Part shown: piece by piece, positions 24,801 through 34,800 of the stretch
Layout: every line of letters begins with the position of its first letter
How positions within the stretch are numbered: position 1 is the first letter of the stretch
From: Siniperca chuatsi
Taxonomy: Eukaryota > Chordata > Actinopteri > Centrarchiformes > Sinipercidae
Length of the DNA stretch: 64,000 bases
Assembly (NCBI RefSeq): GCF_020085105.1
Contig: NC_058052.1
Location: forward strand, 10,149,233-10,213,232
Reading direction: 5' to 3'
The notes under the pieces: generated by a model
Told to the model about the DNA's origin: nothing
The model's input: the letters and a program-made list of their open reading frames with translations, nothing else
The model's database searches: none
Translations under genes and position numbers: made by a program

Positions 24801-27800
24801 TTTCTTTCGCTTTGAAAACATGACCAAAGGCTCCTTTGCCGAGGCACACTACGCAGTCAAATTCTGATTTGTTTCTGTTGAAACAAAAGAAAATGTCTCT
24901 TATTGTATATCAGTTGTTAGAATACACAAACACAAACTAAACGCAATGGAAAATACATGCTAATATTGCAATTTAATGTTTTAATTTTCCATACCTGAAG
25001 GTTTTTGATTGGGTCGATGTCATCTCACTGGGACTTCCTGTGTTCACTCTTTCAGGAATCATCACATCCTTAAATTAACAAAATAAATCTTGATATAGAG
25101 CTTACATTGTAGAAAAAGAAAAAAAAACCTACTAAAAAAAAAAAAAAAAAAAAATCGATAAAATTATTCAAATCTCTAACAGGCTCACATTGCAACATTT
25201 TAGAGACATATCAAATCGTTTGACATGTGAAGGTAAATCAAAAGTTCATATATTAATGAAAATGACCAAAGATGCCTTTTTTGTTTCGGACAAGAACATG
25301 AAGCCTTTTTGGAGCCTTGACTCAACTTTTGACTATATACTGAGTATCAGAGGGTGGATTTCCCTTCCAGTATCATACAGATTAAGGATTAGAAAGGCAG
25401 TAACAGACCTGATCTTTGGGAGGATTCGATGAACTTGTGAAAACTGAGTCACTTGAAGTCGTTGACACACGTCTTGATTTTGCATCACTGGACTCCCTTG
25501 AAGAATACAATGAGGCATTAGTAAAAAGCTTTGACATATCAAACGCTACCATCAGTCAGTGACTTACCGTGCAGTTGGTGGTGTGGACGGTCTGTCTGGT
25601 GCACCATCAGACCAGGAGGGCACCTGAAACACACACAGAAAGTCTTTCACTTCTGCCTTTTATCATTTTTCATAGTAATTTTAAATTGAGCTGGAGTTTT
25701 CAGAATAATAACTTGGTTGGTAAGTTGTATAATAAGGAATTTCAAAAAAAGCTAAGCCGTTATGAGTGTAGATCTCTTGAGCAGCAAATTTGGTCACCCT
25801 CTTACAGCGCCAGAAATAAAAGTGCAATGAGCATGTTGACAGACAACTGTATCAATATGAAGACGTTATTTGAATATATTAAGAACAACAGGAAATATAA
25901 TAAATACCTTGCTGTCCCAGTCTGACTGTTCTTGAAGAGCAGACCAGGCAAGCTGAGCTGCATTTTGTTTGGCTTCCATAACACTCTTACCTTCACATTC
26001 AGAGTACATGAATGTTTAATGGAAAGGGCTTTCAAAATAAAAGCATGTAAGCTGTGGTGAACACGCCCCCTGTGAGCCTTTATACATCTCTGTAAGCAGT
26101 ACATTTAGAGACCGGCTAACAGCATCAGGAAGAATCTGCAGTGAAATTTCTACTTTTCTACCAAAGCACCCTTAGCTGCCAGTTTATTAGGTACACCTAG
26201 CTAAAACTAATGCAGTCTACTACAACAACCCTGCCATAAATCCTCCCTTCATGAAGGTTATAATGTTCAGTTTTAGTTGAAACTGTTTTAGAGAGGTGTT
26301 GATTCCACGTTATCATCATTTTGGAGAATGTAGTTTGTGATGCTGTTGAACTGTATGGCATTGTACAGGGAGGTGTTTCTGTAATTAGGCCTACCCTTAT
26401 GATATAAATGGGGTGGACAAAATATTAGAAACACCTGTCAGTATAACACGACGTTGAAACCAAACACTTCTCTAAAACTGTTTCAACAAAAACTGAACAT
26501 TATAACCTTTATAAAAGGTAGGATTTATTGTAGGATTGTTGTATTAAACTGCATTTTTATCTAGGCGTACCTAATAAACTGGCAACTGAGTGTTCATTTA
26601 ATGATACAAAGGGAGCAGAAAATATGAAATACCTTGCTGTCCCAGTCTGACTGTTCTTGAAGAGCAGACCAGGCAAGCTGAGCTGCATTTTGTTTGGCTT
26701 CCTTGATAGTCTTACCCTCAGCCACAGGGTAGTCCTTGTTGTTGATCACTAATTTGTAGAAAAATCTGTGTTGTGTTTTGAAAAGGAGGAATTAGTTTAG
26801 ATCATTGTGTTGACATTTTAATATTGTTTCCAACTGAACATCAATCAAGAGTTAGCACAGTGTGTCTGTAGTGTTCATACTCACTGAGGGTTATGAGGCG
26901 GGCCGCATCTCCTCTCTTCAATAAATATATGGGGGCTCTTTGTTTTCTGACAGTAGTGGTTGACAATTCCTATGTAATTTGTCTCTGTAAAGCTGCTGTC
27001 GTTCACATTGACGCTTCTTGTCTTATTACTGTAATAAACAAGTGACATTTCACACTAATGAAGACATGATAATTAAACAATGCATTGCCATTGTGATTTA
27101 CTCACCAAATATCAAAAAGACTTTGACTTAGTTCCTCCTTTTCTTGAGTTGATGTATGGTAGTAATTCTCATCTGCAGTCTTGGCAATTAAAAAAATTAC
27201 AATTTTGAGATGGTTCACACAGTGGACTGTGGCCTGCTGAGTACGTGACACCAACGAACACAACACAATATGTTTTTAGGCCTATGATTAACCCAGTAGA
27301 ACCTAATGTGTATTACTTACCTCTGTAGTTTCACTGCCACATATCTCGTTATATACAAGCTTGGCTGCTTCCTCCTTTGCTTCCCTCTTTGTTTTCCCAT
27401 AGGCAGCTGGATACTCCTTATCACCAACCACGAAGCTACAGCACCTAATAGCATAGAAACTTTAATGCATTTTCAGATGGTGACTGAACAACTACAAATT
27501 AATTTGGATGCAGTGTGGAGGCTTACAAAGAAGCATTATTTGGTTCCGATCTGGTTGACTCCACAGGCCTTATAGTCACCCCGTTCTTCTGACCATATTC
27601 ATTGAGCCAACACATGTAGTTGATGTCACTGGTACTTGTCTGATGAACCGGTGCAGTATGATTTTTTGCAGCATTTTCTGTCTAAAAGAAAAAACACAAA
27701 ATGTACACTTTTTAGCAAATACTCCCATCTGTCAGGATAAACAAATGAATCAACACTATGTATATGATCTTTCAAACTGGAGTACACAATCTAACATGCA

Positions 27801-28052
27801 CCATTTCACAAAGAAGAATCTTACCACTGGTCTCTGATTCTCCTTCTCGCTTACACTTCTCAGGGCCCTTTTAGCTGCATTCTGCTTGGCTTCCTTTTTG
27901 TTATTCCCCACACCAATGGGAAAGGCTTGACCATTGATCACAGCCCTCTTTAAGAATCTGTAGTTATAGGAAAACAGTTATAGCCGAGATGACTTGAGAC
28001 AGTAATAAATCATTATCCATTGAGAGTTAATTTTCACTTCTGTGTGTGTAAT

Positions 28053-28121
<69 letters not shown>

Positions 28122-28618
28122 TTTGGATGGGATATTCAACAAACACATGGATGTGATGTTCAGAGGGTGACAGTGGAAAAAACAGAGCCATCGTTTGTTA
28201 TTAGTAACACCTGTGCTTTTAATACTATGAAATGTCTGCTGTGAAAAAGGCCTATTGTAGTGAGTGTGTCTCATCTGCCACAACGTTCATTCAAACGTTA
28301 TACCCTAAAACAAACTAGGACGTACTCCACAAAAGGTGAGAATTATGCTTAAACGGAAGCGGTTTCAAACACTATATGACAATGAGAGACTTTAAATATG
28401 AGGATTTAAGTGGTCTGGCTAACTCCCCCCACCGCCAGTGAACTACGCGCAGCGTTAGTCGCTTCGCTATAACTTTCTATAGCGAGTAGTACGGTTTTAA
28501 CTCACCTTTTAATGCGGTCAGGTCCCTCAGAACCAACGTCCTCGTATTTTAGCGACGAGCGTGTTAGCCGCGCATACGTCTTTAGTTGAGCTACGTAGTT
28601 GCTTTTCTTCTTTCCCAT
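21898..28618 (-). CDS. eif2ak2: PKR copy A: interferon-type dsRNA-activated eIF2-alpha kinase, three dsRBDs
   Basis: Seventeen exons join in frame: 28618-28506, 27957-27825, 27681-27527, 27444-27321, 27179-27106, 27028-26885, 26765-26633, 25623-25568, 25496-25409, 25068-24995, 24874-24755, 24669 (or 24663)-24535, 24454-24235, 24149-24003, 23347-23246, 23059-22997, 22035-21898. The product has 672 (or 670) residues against 551 in human PKR. The extra length comes from a third dsRBD and a longer linker. dsRBD1 is about residues 6-75, dsRBD2 103-170 and dsRBD3 217-288, each ending in the [12 protein letters not shown] basic helix. The kinase domain shows GKGAFG (377-382), AIK lysine 399, HRDLK (519-523), DFG (539-541) and an activation loop RTLYKGT with both threonines (559, 564) matching human T446/T451, then APE. 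Family role: dsRNA sensing in the cytoplasm and eIF2-alpha phosphorylation to stop translation. No Z-DNA-binding domain, so it is not PKZ. The intact frame argues for a working gene. Confidence 0.93.
25908..25994 (-). pseudogene. Orphan 3' half of PKR exon 7 (duplication scar)
   Basis: Within intron 7 of copy A, the last ~80 bases of a dsRBD3 exon recur: the frame reads [15 protein letters not shown] then QEQSDWDSK and ends at the same AAG|GTATTT donor as exon 7 at 26633-26765. The upstream half is missing. Similarity breaks off at about 25994, next to the point (about 26009) where near-identity with copy B begins. It is most simply a remnant of an older exon 7 left at the edge of a recombination tract. 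It has no good acceptor of its own, so use as a real exon is unlikely. Confidence 0.75.
26172..26594. mobile_element. Foldback MITE in intron 7 of PKR copy A
   Basis: The left arm starts tgccagtttattaggtacac and runs for about 140 bp through the words ggttataatgttcagttttt-like and aaactgttttagagaggtgtt. The right arm, read in reverse, repeats the same order and ends ttgccagtttattaggtacg. The two arms are inverted repeats about 420 bp apart end to end, with no transposase. An almost identical copy sits in intron 7 of PKR copy B, so it was carried there by duplication rather than by separate insertion. Confidence 0.75.
28058..28118. repeat. (TA)n microsatellite
   Basis: About 60 bases of pure TA in intron 1 of PKR copy A. 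The Ile-Tyr frames through it on both strands are artefacts. Confidence 0.97.
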
Positions 28619-28899
28619 CCCGAATAATAACCAAGCGTGCACTAGCTGCTGCGGCAAACACTAGCTGTAGCTCTGCACCTGGGTCTGCAGTTCCGAGATT
28701 TAATTTTCCCCCCAGTCATCGTCGTCTTCTTTTCAATGTTTTATGGCGGTTGGTAATCAACGTTGTGGTGCATTGCCGCCACCAACTGGAAAGGAGTGAT
28801 TATCGGGACTCTATACATCCACTCTTTATGATAATAAATGCCAAGACAATGACATGAAAATAAAAAGACAAAAGCAAAGACAATAAGGTTATATTCTTT

Positions 28900-29785
28900 T
28901 TATCAAGTTCGTTCTCCTAAGATATTGAAACAACAACAGACACTTCTCTCTAGAACTTCTTTGTAAAGCTCATCTTTATTTCTTTAAGGTTCAGTGTCAG
29001 TTCTCTTCTCTCAGCATCATATTTTGGACAATAAATCATAACGTGTTCTACAGATTCTTCTTGATCACGAAATTCACACCTTCCTGTATTATGTTTTCCT
29101 ATTTGAAATAATGTACTGTTTAATCCTGTGTGACCAAAATGTAGCCTGGATATTATTGTTTCCTCTCTCCAGGTTCTCCCTGTGCGTCTCATCACACCTA
29201 CTTTTCTTTGAATGTTGTATAGCCACCTTCCTGTCCTCTCTTCTTCCCACTGCATTTGCCACCTTTCTTTCAACTTATGCTTAATTGTGCTCTTCATTTC
29301 TGTTTTACTAAATGGTACTGTAATGTCTAACCCTAACCCATCTGTATACATCTGACCACAGCTGTTTATTTATTATTTGATGATATTTTCTATATATGTC
29401 TGTACTATCTGTGAATGCAAAATAAGCTCCTTTGTTCTTTTTGCCAAGCAATGTGGGAGCTACAGTCAGGTCAGGAAGTATCCAAGGATGTGTTACTGAG
29501 AGTGGGAGTGTTGGACTATTGTTTATTTCTGTTATTTCTATTATTATTATTTTTTGCTTTCTGCTCAATTGTCCATCCAAAACGTTTTGTTTCTCTCCTC
29601 TCCTTTTCCCACAGTGCATCTTGTGTTGGAGGATCTTCATTATGTCCTCTTAAATTAATCCAGTAATTACAAAATAGCTGTATTCTCCTTAATTCCAGTG
29701 GCATTTCTCCCATTTCCACTTGTAATGCTGATGTTGGGGTTGTTCTAATGGCACCTGAACATAGTCTCAAATCCTAATTTTTGTC
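28900..29785 (-). mobile_element. I/Nimb-type LINE fragment (RNase H end)
   Basis: Minus-strand translation (with frameshifts) gives MPLELRRIQLFCNYW, then RRETKRFGW, then HPWILPDLTV, AYFAFTDSTD and, in the last frame, TGRTWREETIISRLHFGHT followed by GLNSTLFQIGKH, CEFRDQEESVEHV and CPKYDAERREL. The GHTGLNSTL and ESVEHV(M/L)xxCxKY motifs are typical of the RNase H and C-terminal part of fish I-clade LINEs. The fragment is 5'-truncated at about 29785 with an A/C-rich run beyond. It lies 0.3-1.2 kb upstream of the copy A start codon, between the gene and a block that is proximal in copy B. Confidence 0.75.
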
Positions 29786-29814
29786 AAAAAAAACAAACAA
29801 ACAAAAAAAGCATC

Positions 29815-30095
29815 TGCACACTATAGACTACTAGCTCCCAGAATTTTTAATTGTCTGTTTTTTTGCCTTCAGAAATGTGTTGTTTATCATTAGTTATCAA
29901 TAACTGCAGTTATTGTTTTGTTTTAGTTTTCAGGGAATTTAATTAATCTGTACAGTGGTGTACACACTGTCTCAGGGTGGGGGCAACGTTTTAAAAAGGG
30001 GCACCTCCGACATGTTAAAGATTAGGGTTCATTTTTGGTCTAAGGACACACCAGGCTCTAGGCCTACCTGGCTGTGGGGATGGGCACAGGTCCTT
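29815..30095. repeat. PKR upstream block, copy A version
   Basis: This block shares long runs with 40680-40935 upstream of copy B, for example tcattagttatcaataactg, ctgcagttattgttttgtt, tctcagggtgggggcaacg and tggctgtggggatg. It is non-coding and marks the ancestral 5' flank of the tandem unit. In copy B the block ends about 350 bp from the ATG. In copy A it is about 1.2 kb away because of the intervening LINE. Confidence 0.8.
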
Positions 30096-30099
30096 TAAG

Positions 30100-31390
30100 T
30101 CAGCCCCTCCGATTTGTTGTCTGAAGAACTCACTTCTTAAGAGTTTCAACCTGTTCCATTTTTCTAAATCTTTAGACTGATATGAGTCAGAACCCACTGA
30201 GATATACTACACCTTACTGTATCACTCTGAAATGAACCTTCAACACCTTGAATAAAACATCTTGACTAGTGTAATCAATTGCAGTAGCCAGAGCAGTAAT
30301 TGCAGGCTCCTGAGAACAGAAAGAGTCAGAGCATATTTAAGACATTTCCTGGTTTATTTTCTTTAGCCTGCTGCAGTGCCAACAACCCTGCCAGCATCTC
30401 CACAGAGCGCACACCAAGAAAACGAGATGCACACTTAGAAATAATACTTATATACTGCAAATGCAGCCACTTTTTGTCTTATCCAACAGATCCACTGGTA
30501 TATTAACATATTTTTTAAAGTAACCAAGTTCACTTCCTACCTTTTAAGGCTCAACAATCTGTCACTGGAGGTGGCAGGGGCTCAAGTGTTCCAATCCCCC
30601 CCCCCCTTTGCTTCATTTTCAAACAAAAGATCTTTTTGATTTTAAGCAGCAGTTGGCAACCAGCTTTTTAGGTGCATAACTATCAACAATCCATCTAAAG
30701 CTGATTTAACTTCAAGTCTCAACACTACCGATACCAAGTCTTGATTTGAGTATCAATACTAGTATCAATAGAATTGAGTGGCACATAAACACTCTTAGTG
30801 CTCTCCCTGCTTCTTTGCTGCTGATCACAAAATCCACTTGAAAATTTTTTTATTTACCATCAGATACTGACTTGTGTTTTAATATGTGATTAAATCATTA
30901 ACAGATAATAGTAAACAGAAATTGTATACAAAACCCTTTTAATGAAATAATTAAACTCATAAAACATGACGGTACTGTAGCCAGTTTTAATATGAAAAAG
31001 TATTAGTATCAATATCGGTGATTCTGCAAAGCAAATAAAGCAAACATGTAAAATTTTAACAGGAGAAAGCAAGTGAAACTCGAGGGTAAAATCTGTGTAT
31101 CTATTTACAGTGAATGCATTAATGGCCCTCTTGATTCAGAGACCCATGGTTACAAATGTAACCCTCTCATTCATATTTCACGTAAATTGGAAACAAACAT
31201 CCATGTGTCTCTTGGGGAAAATTCAATGAAAGTCCTCAGATAATTTTCTGTTTTCTGGGTTGGGAAATCAGATGCCCGTCCAAGAATATCTGTCTGGCTC
31301 GTGTGTGTGTTTATACAGTACATACATTTACATTGTACATTGTGTAGATGACCATTCTACCCCAGATAACCATTATTTTATTTTCCAACT
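30100..31390. other. Spacer between PKR copies B and A
   Basis: No gene recognised. It contains a C-run at about 30597-30606 and AT-rich sequence. Transcription of copy B runs leftward into this spacer. A possible minus-strand AATAAA signal (plus tttatt) lies at about 31575, some 300 bp past the copy B stop. Confidence 0.5.
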
Positions 31391-31394
31391 TAGC

Positions 31395-31530
31395 ATATTC
31401 AGTACAAAGCAAAGGCCGTAATGTGGCACCACTTTAAATACAAATTACATTTCTACCATTTCCAGCATATAATAAAATGTCAACCGTTGACAGAAATTAC
31501 CCAGCACATGATTATTTGCTAGACAGCTAG
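31395..31530 (-). repeat. Shared 3' flank of PKR copy B
   Basis: Runs such as caaaggccgtaatgtggca, tttccagcatataataaaat, gttgacagaaattac and acatgattatttg have close counterparts in the same order at about 41398-41515 beyond copy C. This shows the duplicated unit extended past the stop codon. It is probably 3' untranslated sequence. Confidence 0.65.
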
Positions 31531-31879
31531 ATGTGAAAAGATGGCAAAAGTTACTTATAAAATCATGATATAATTTTATTTTATGGTTCATTCCCTGATT
31601 ATAAAACCTAGAATATTAGGTCCCCTTTCACACTTGCATGGTTAATGATTTGACCTCCAGTCTGCATGCTGAAGTGTCCATGAGCAAAACACACAAGTGT
31701 GTGTGTGTGGCCTCGTGAAGTGCTTTGTACAGGTCTCAGGTTAAAGCGCTATGCAAGTGCAGTACATTAACCATTTTCCAACAAATATTAATATAATCAT
31801 ATTAATAACAGTATATCAAATCATCAGAAAAGACAGATTTCCACACGCTCCTGTGACTTATCACAGGTCCTTGTGATAA

Positions 31880-34800
31880 TCAGACAGTTACATTTTCCCG
31901 ATGCATATTTTGTGCGTTGAATGTCTGAGCCCACTTCTCCAGCTCTGCCTTCAGTGCACTTGCTTCAGGTCGGTCTTCTGGCTTCTCACACAGCATTGAC
32001 ACAATTATTTGGTTCTGCAAAAAAACGAAGAAACTGCAACTGAGATATTTGTACCAACAATAATAAATGCTGTCATACTACAATATTGCTGACGCTCCAC
32101 TCCACAGTATTTCCAACATGCACTGTGCTCAGGACACTTCTCAAAACACTGTTTTGTGTTCTGTGCTGCTTGATATTGACAATGTTCAAATACAGACAGC
32201 AGAAGTCTTGCTTTGACTCCTCATCCTTTGAGGCTTTAGAGATGGCCAACTGTGCAAACCTCTGTATGTCAGCCTCCCTCCTGCTCTGTTGCCGACCATC
32301 ATAACTGGCACCCTGTGGGAAATACTGTTTCATGTGGCAAGTAGATAAGAAAATGGTAATCTACCTCTTGAGGAAAAGTCAGTGAAAACTCTTTGGGGAA
32401 CTTCTGACGTCTGGCATTGAGCAAAACCTGGAATTCATACATTGATAAAAGGATGAAAGAACATGTTAGTTAGCCTGAAATGTACTAACAATTCAAATTA
32501 TGCTTGGTTGAACAAATAAATAAAGAAAAATGAAACTTTAATAACTTTAATAATAACACACAATGTTAACATTCTGTTTATGAAAGACTCACCTCTCCTC
32601 TTTCATGGCCAGAAGAGACTTTCCAAAGGAGTTCAAAGTATATCAACCCCAGAGGAAATATGTCCACTTTTCGGTCATACTTCTTCTCCCTCTTCTGTGA
32701 TAGAATAAAAACACAGTGCTGACAAAAGGCACCTACAGCTGCCTGATGTTATCCTTTCATTAATCATCATTAACTAGTTATGCTCATGAGGTTAATGAAG
32801 CGTCAGCTTTCAGCTCAGTTTGTACTGCTTAAATTTGTAATTAAATTTTAAATAATGTTCTGTTGGCATAAAAGTTGTAACATGTTTGATGTTAAATTTT
32901 TGATTTTACAGCTCTCACTGCCAACAGTAAAAACAGATGAGGCTGAGCTTCAGGAAATCTGGCAGCATTGTTAAGTGTGGTAGGCACATAGGTAGTCTAC
33001 CTAATTAAGCCCATTAGAAGAGCATATTTGTTAAAACAGTAATACAGAAGAATTCAAAGTTATTGTTAGTAAAGACCATCTCACTTGTTCAGGAGCCATG
33101 TAAGTTGGGGTTCCTTTACACACTGTTCTGTCCATCAAAGCAGAGTCGTCATCTCTGGTGACCAGACCAAAGTCCCCAATCTTCACTTCTCCACCCAGTC
33201 CAAACAGGATGTTGTCAGGCTAACCGTTGAAAAGCAAAAACACGAAGTGAAACAAATAAACACCTAGCGCTTCACATTATGGGCAGTAACAGATGAAGTA
33301 GTGAATTTAAGTGAAGTGTTAATTGAAATGGATTTTAAAAAGGTATCTGTGGCTGAAGCCAGCATCAAATCTAAACAGTCAGCATGTGTCTTTCATTGGG
33401 AAGGGCTGTTTTGTTCACTTTGATTAGATAAATGATCGGCTAATAGGCTTATGTTTATCTAGTTTATCTTTTCTAGATTAATATGTCAGATTATCCTCTC
33501 TCGATGACTTTTTTAATTTCTAGTTGCATTTTCTGTTCTGATTCCTCATTATAGACCCTAAAATCTGTGTGTAAAATGGGTTATTCATGTGGCATTTGTT
33601 CATTTAATTATTATTCTGTTACATTTAACGTAAATGCCTTCCATTTACCAATATTATTGTAGCGGGGAATTATTGAATACTGGCCTTAAAAAAATACTTT
33701 AACATAAGTCTAAAAACAAAACAAAATATTAGTTAAGCAAATTCTTATGGGTTTAACTTCCACTTCCTTCCTGGAAGACCTCATCTGCTGTCTCCACATT
33801 AGTACTGTGCTGTAATGGCAGCACACTAACAGAGAATTTTGGTCACAAAAGTCTTTGCTGTGATGAACTACACACTGCACTTCAAACAGCAGGAGAGCAG
33901 CAGCAGCACATTTCCACCACCTCTTGGGGCTTGTTGGGGCAGGATCTAGCCCAATACTTAGAATAACCATATGTTCATTAGTAAATGGAGGTGAGGGGCA
34001 AAATTCTAGTATGTGGTGCTGCTACCCTGTACCAGTGAGCACCAGAACATACTGGTTCTAGGTGCTCCGCCCTCTTGACGGGCTTCACTATCGGTTTGCA
34101 CAAGGACCTGTCTCAGGGTGTTGGCAAAGCCTCCTCAGGGTCAATTTCGGAACTCATCGGCTATCGTCTGACAATGATTTAGCCCCTAAAGGCAACAGCC
34201 AATGTTTTGGGGCTTCCGGCGTGGCCAGCGGATATCGGGATAACGGATATTCAGGCTAAGACTTCCTCTTCCGTGTGCCGGTCATTGTTTACAGCCCACT
34301 TACCAATGGCGGAACCCATCGGCTATCGTCTGATGAGATACATTTTAAAAAAGCAAATAAAAAGCTAATCTCTAGGGTTGCAAGACTGATAAAAAGCTAA
34401 AGTGTCGTCAGACGATAGCCGATGGGTTCCGAGATTGAATTTCGGCCAATGCGTTCCGCCTCTTTTGCTTTCCACACGGACTGTTTACCTGCATGCAACC
34501 AAAGCCTGCTCAAACGTGATTGGTCAATACTACTCGGACTGCAAACGGAAACCAGAACGCTTCCGATACCAAAGTCTTGTCCCTTGCCTACATATACTGC
34601 GTTCATATGCAGGTATCTGTTTATAGAGGTTATGTCAGGGTAAACCGGAGGACATATCAAATGCTCATTCACCTGAAGTGACATACATTTAGCTTCTATA
34701 TCAGCTTTGTCTCAGCCACTCACTGTAGAGGCTGGTCTCACCTTAAGGTCCCTGTGGATGTGCTTCTTGGAGTGAATGTATTCGACTCCACTAACTATTT

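Noticed and set aside
25802-26104. Open minus-strand frame [19 protein letters not shown] (100 residues), repeated at 37211-37507
   Set aside because: It is the same duplicated intron sequence in copies A and B read in one frame, with no domain and no splice support.
28020-28283. Frames rich in Ile-Tyr on both strands
   Set aside because: Produced entirely by the TA microsatellite.
21898-28618. Possible PKZ (Z-DNA-binding kinase) instead of PKR in the cluster
   Set aside because: All three genes begin with dsRNA-binding domains. No Z-alpha winged-helix sequence is seen upstream of any kinase domain.
28950-29351. 133-residue minus-strand frame as a candidate gene
   Set aside because: Its motifs are those of the RNase H/C-terminal end of an I-type LINE, continued upstream in other frames, so it is a transposon fragment.
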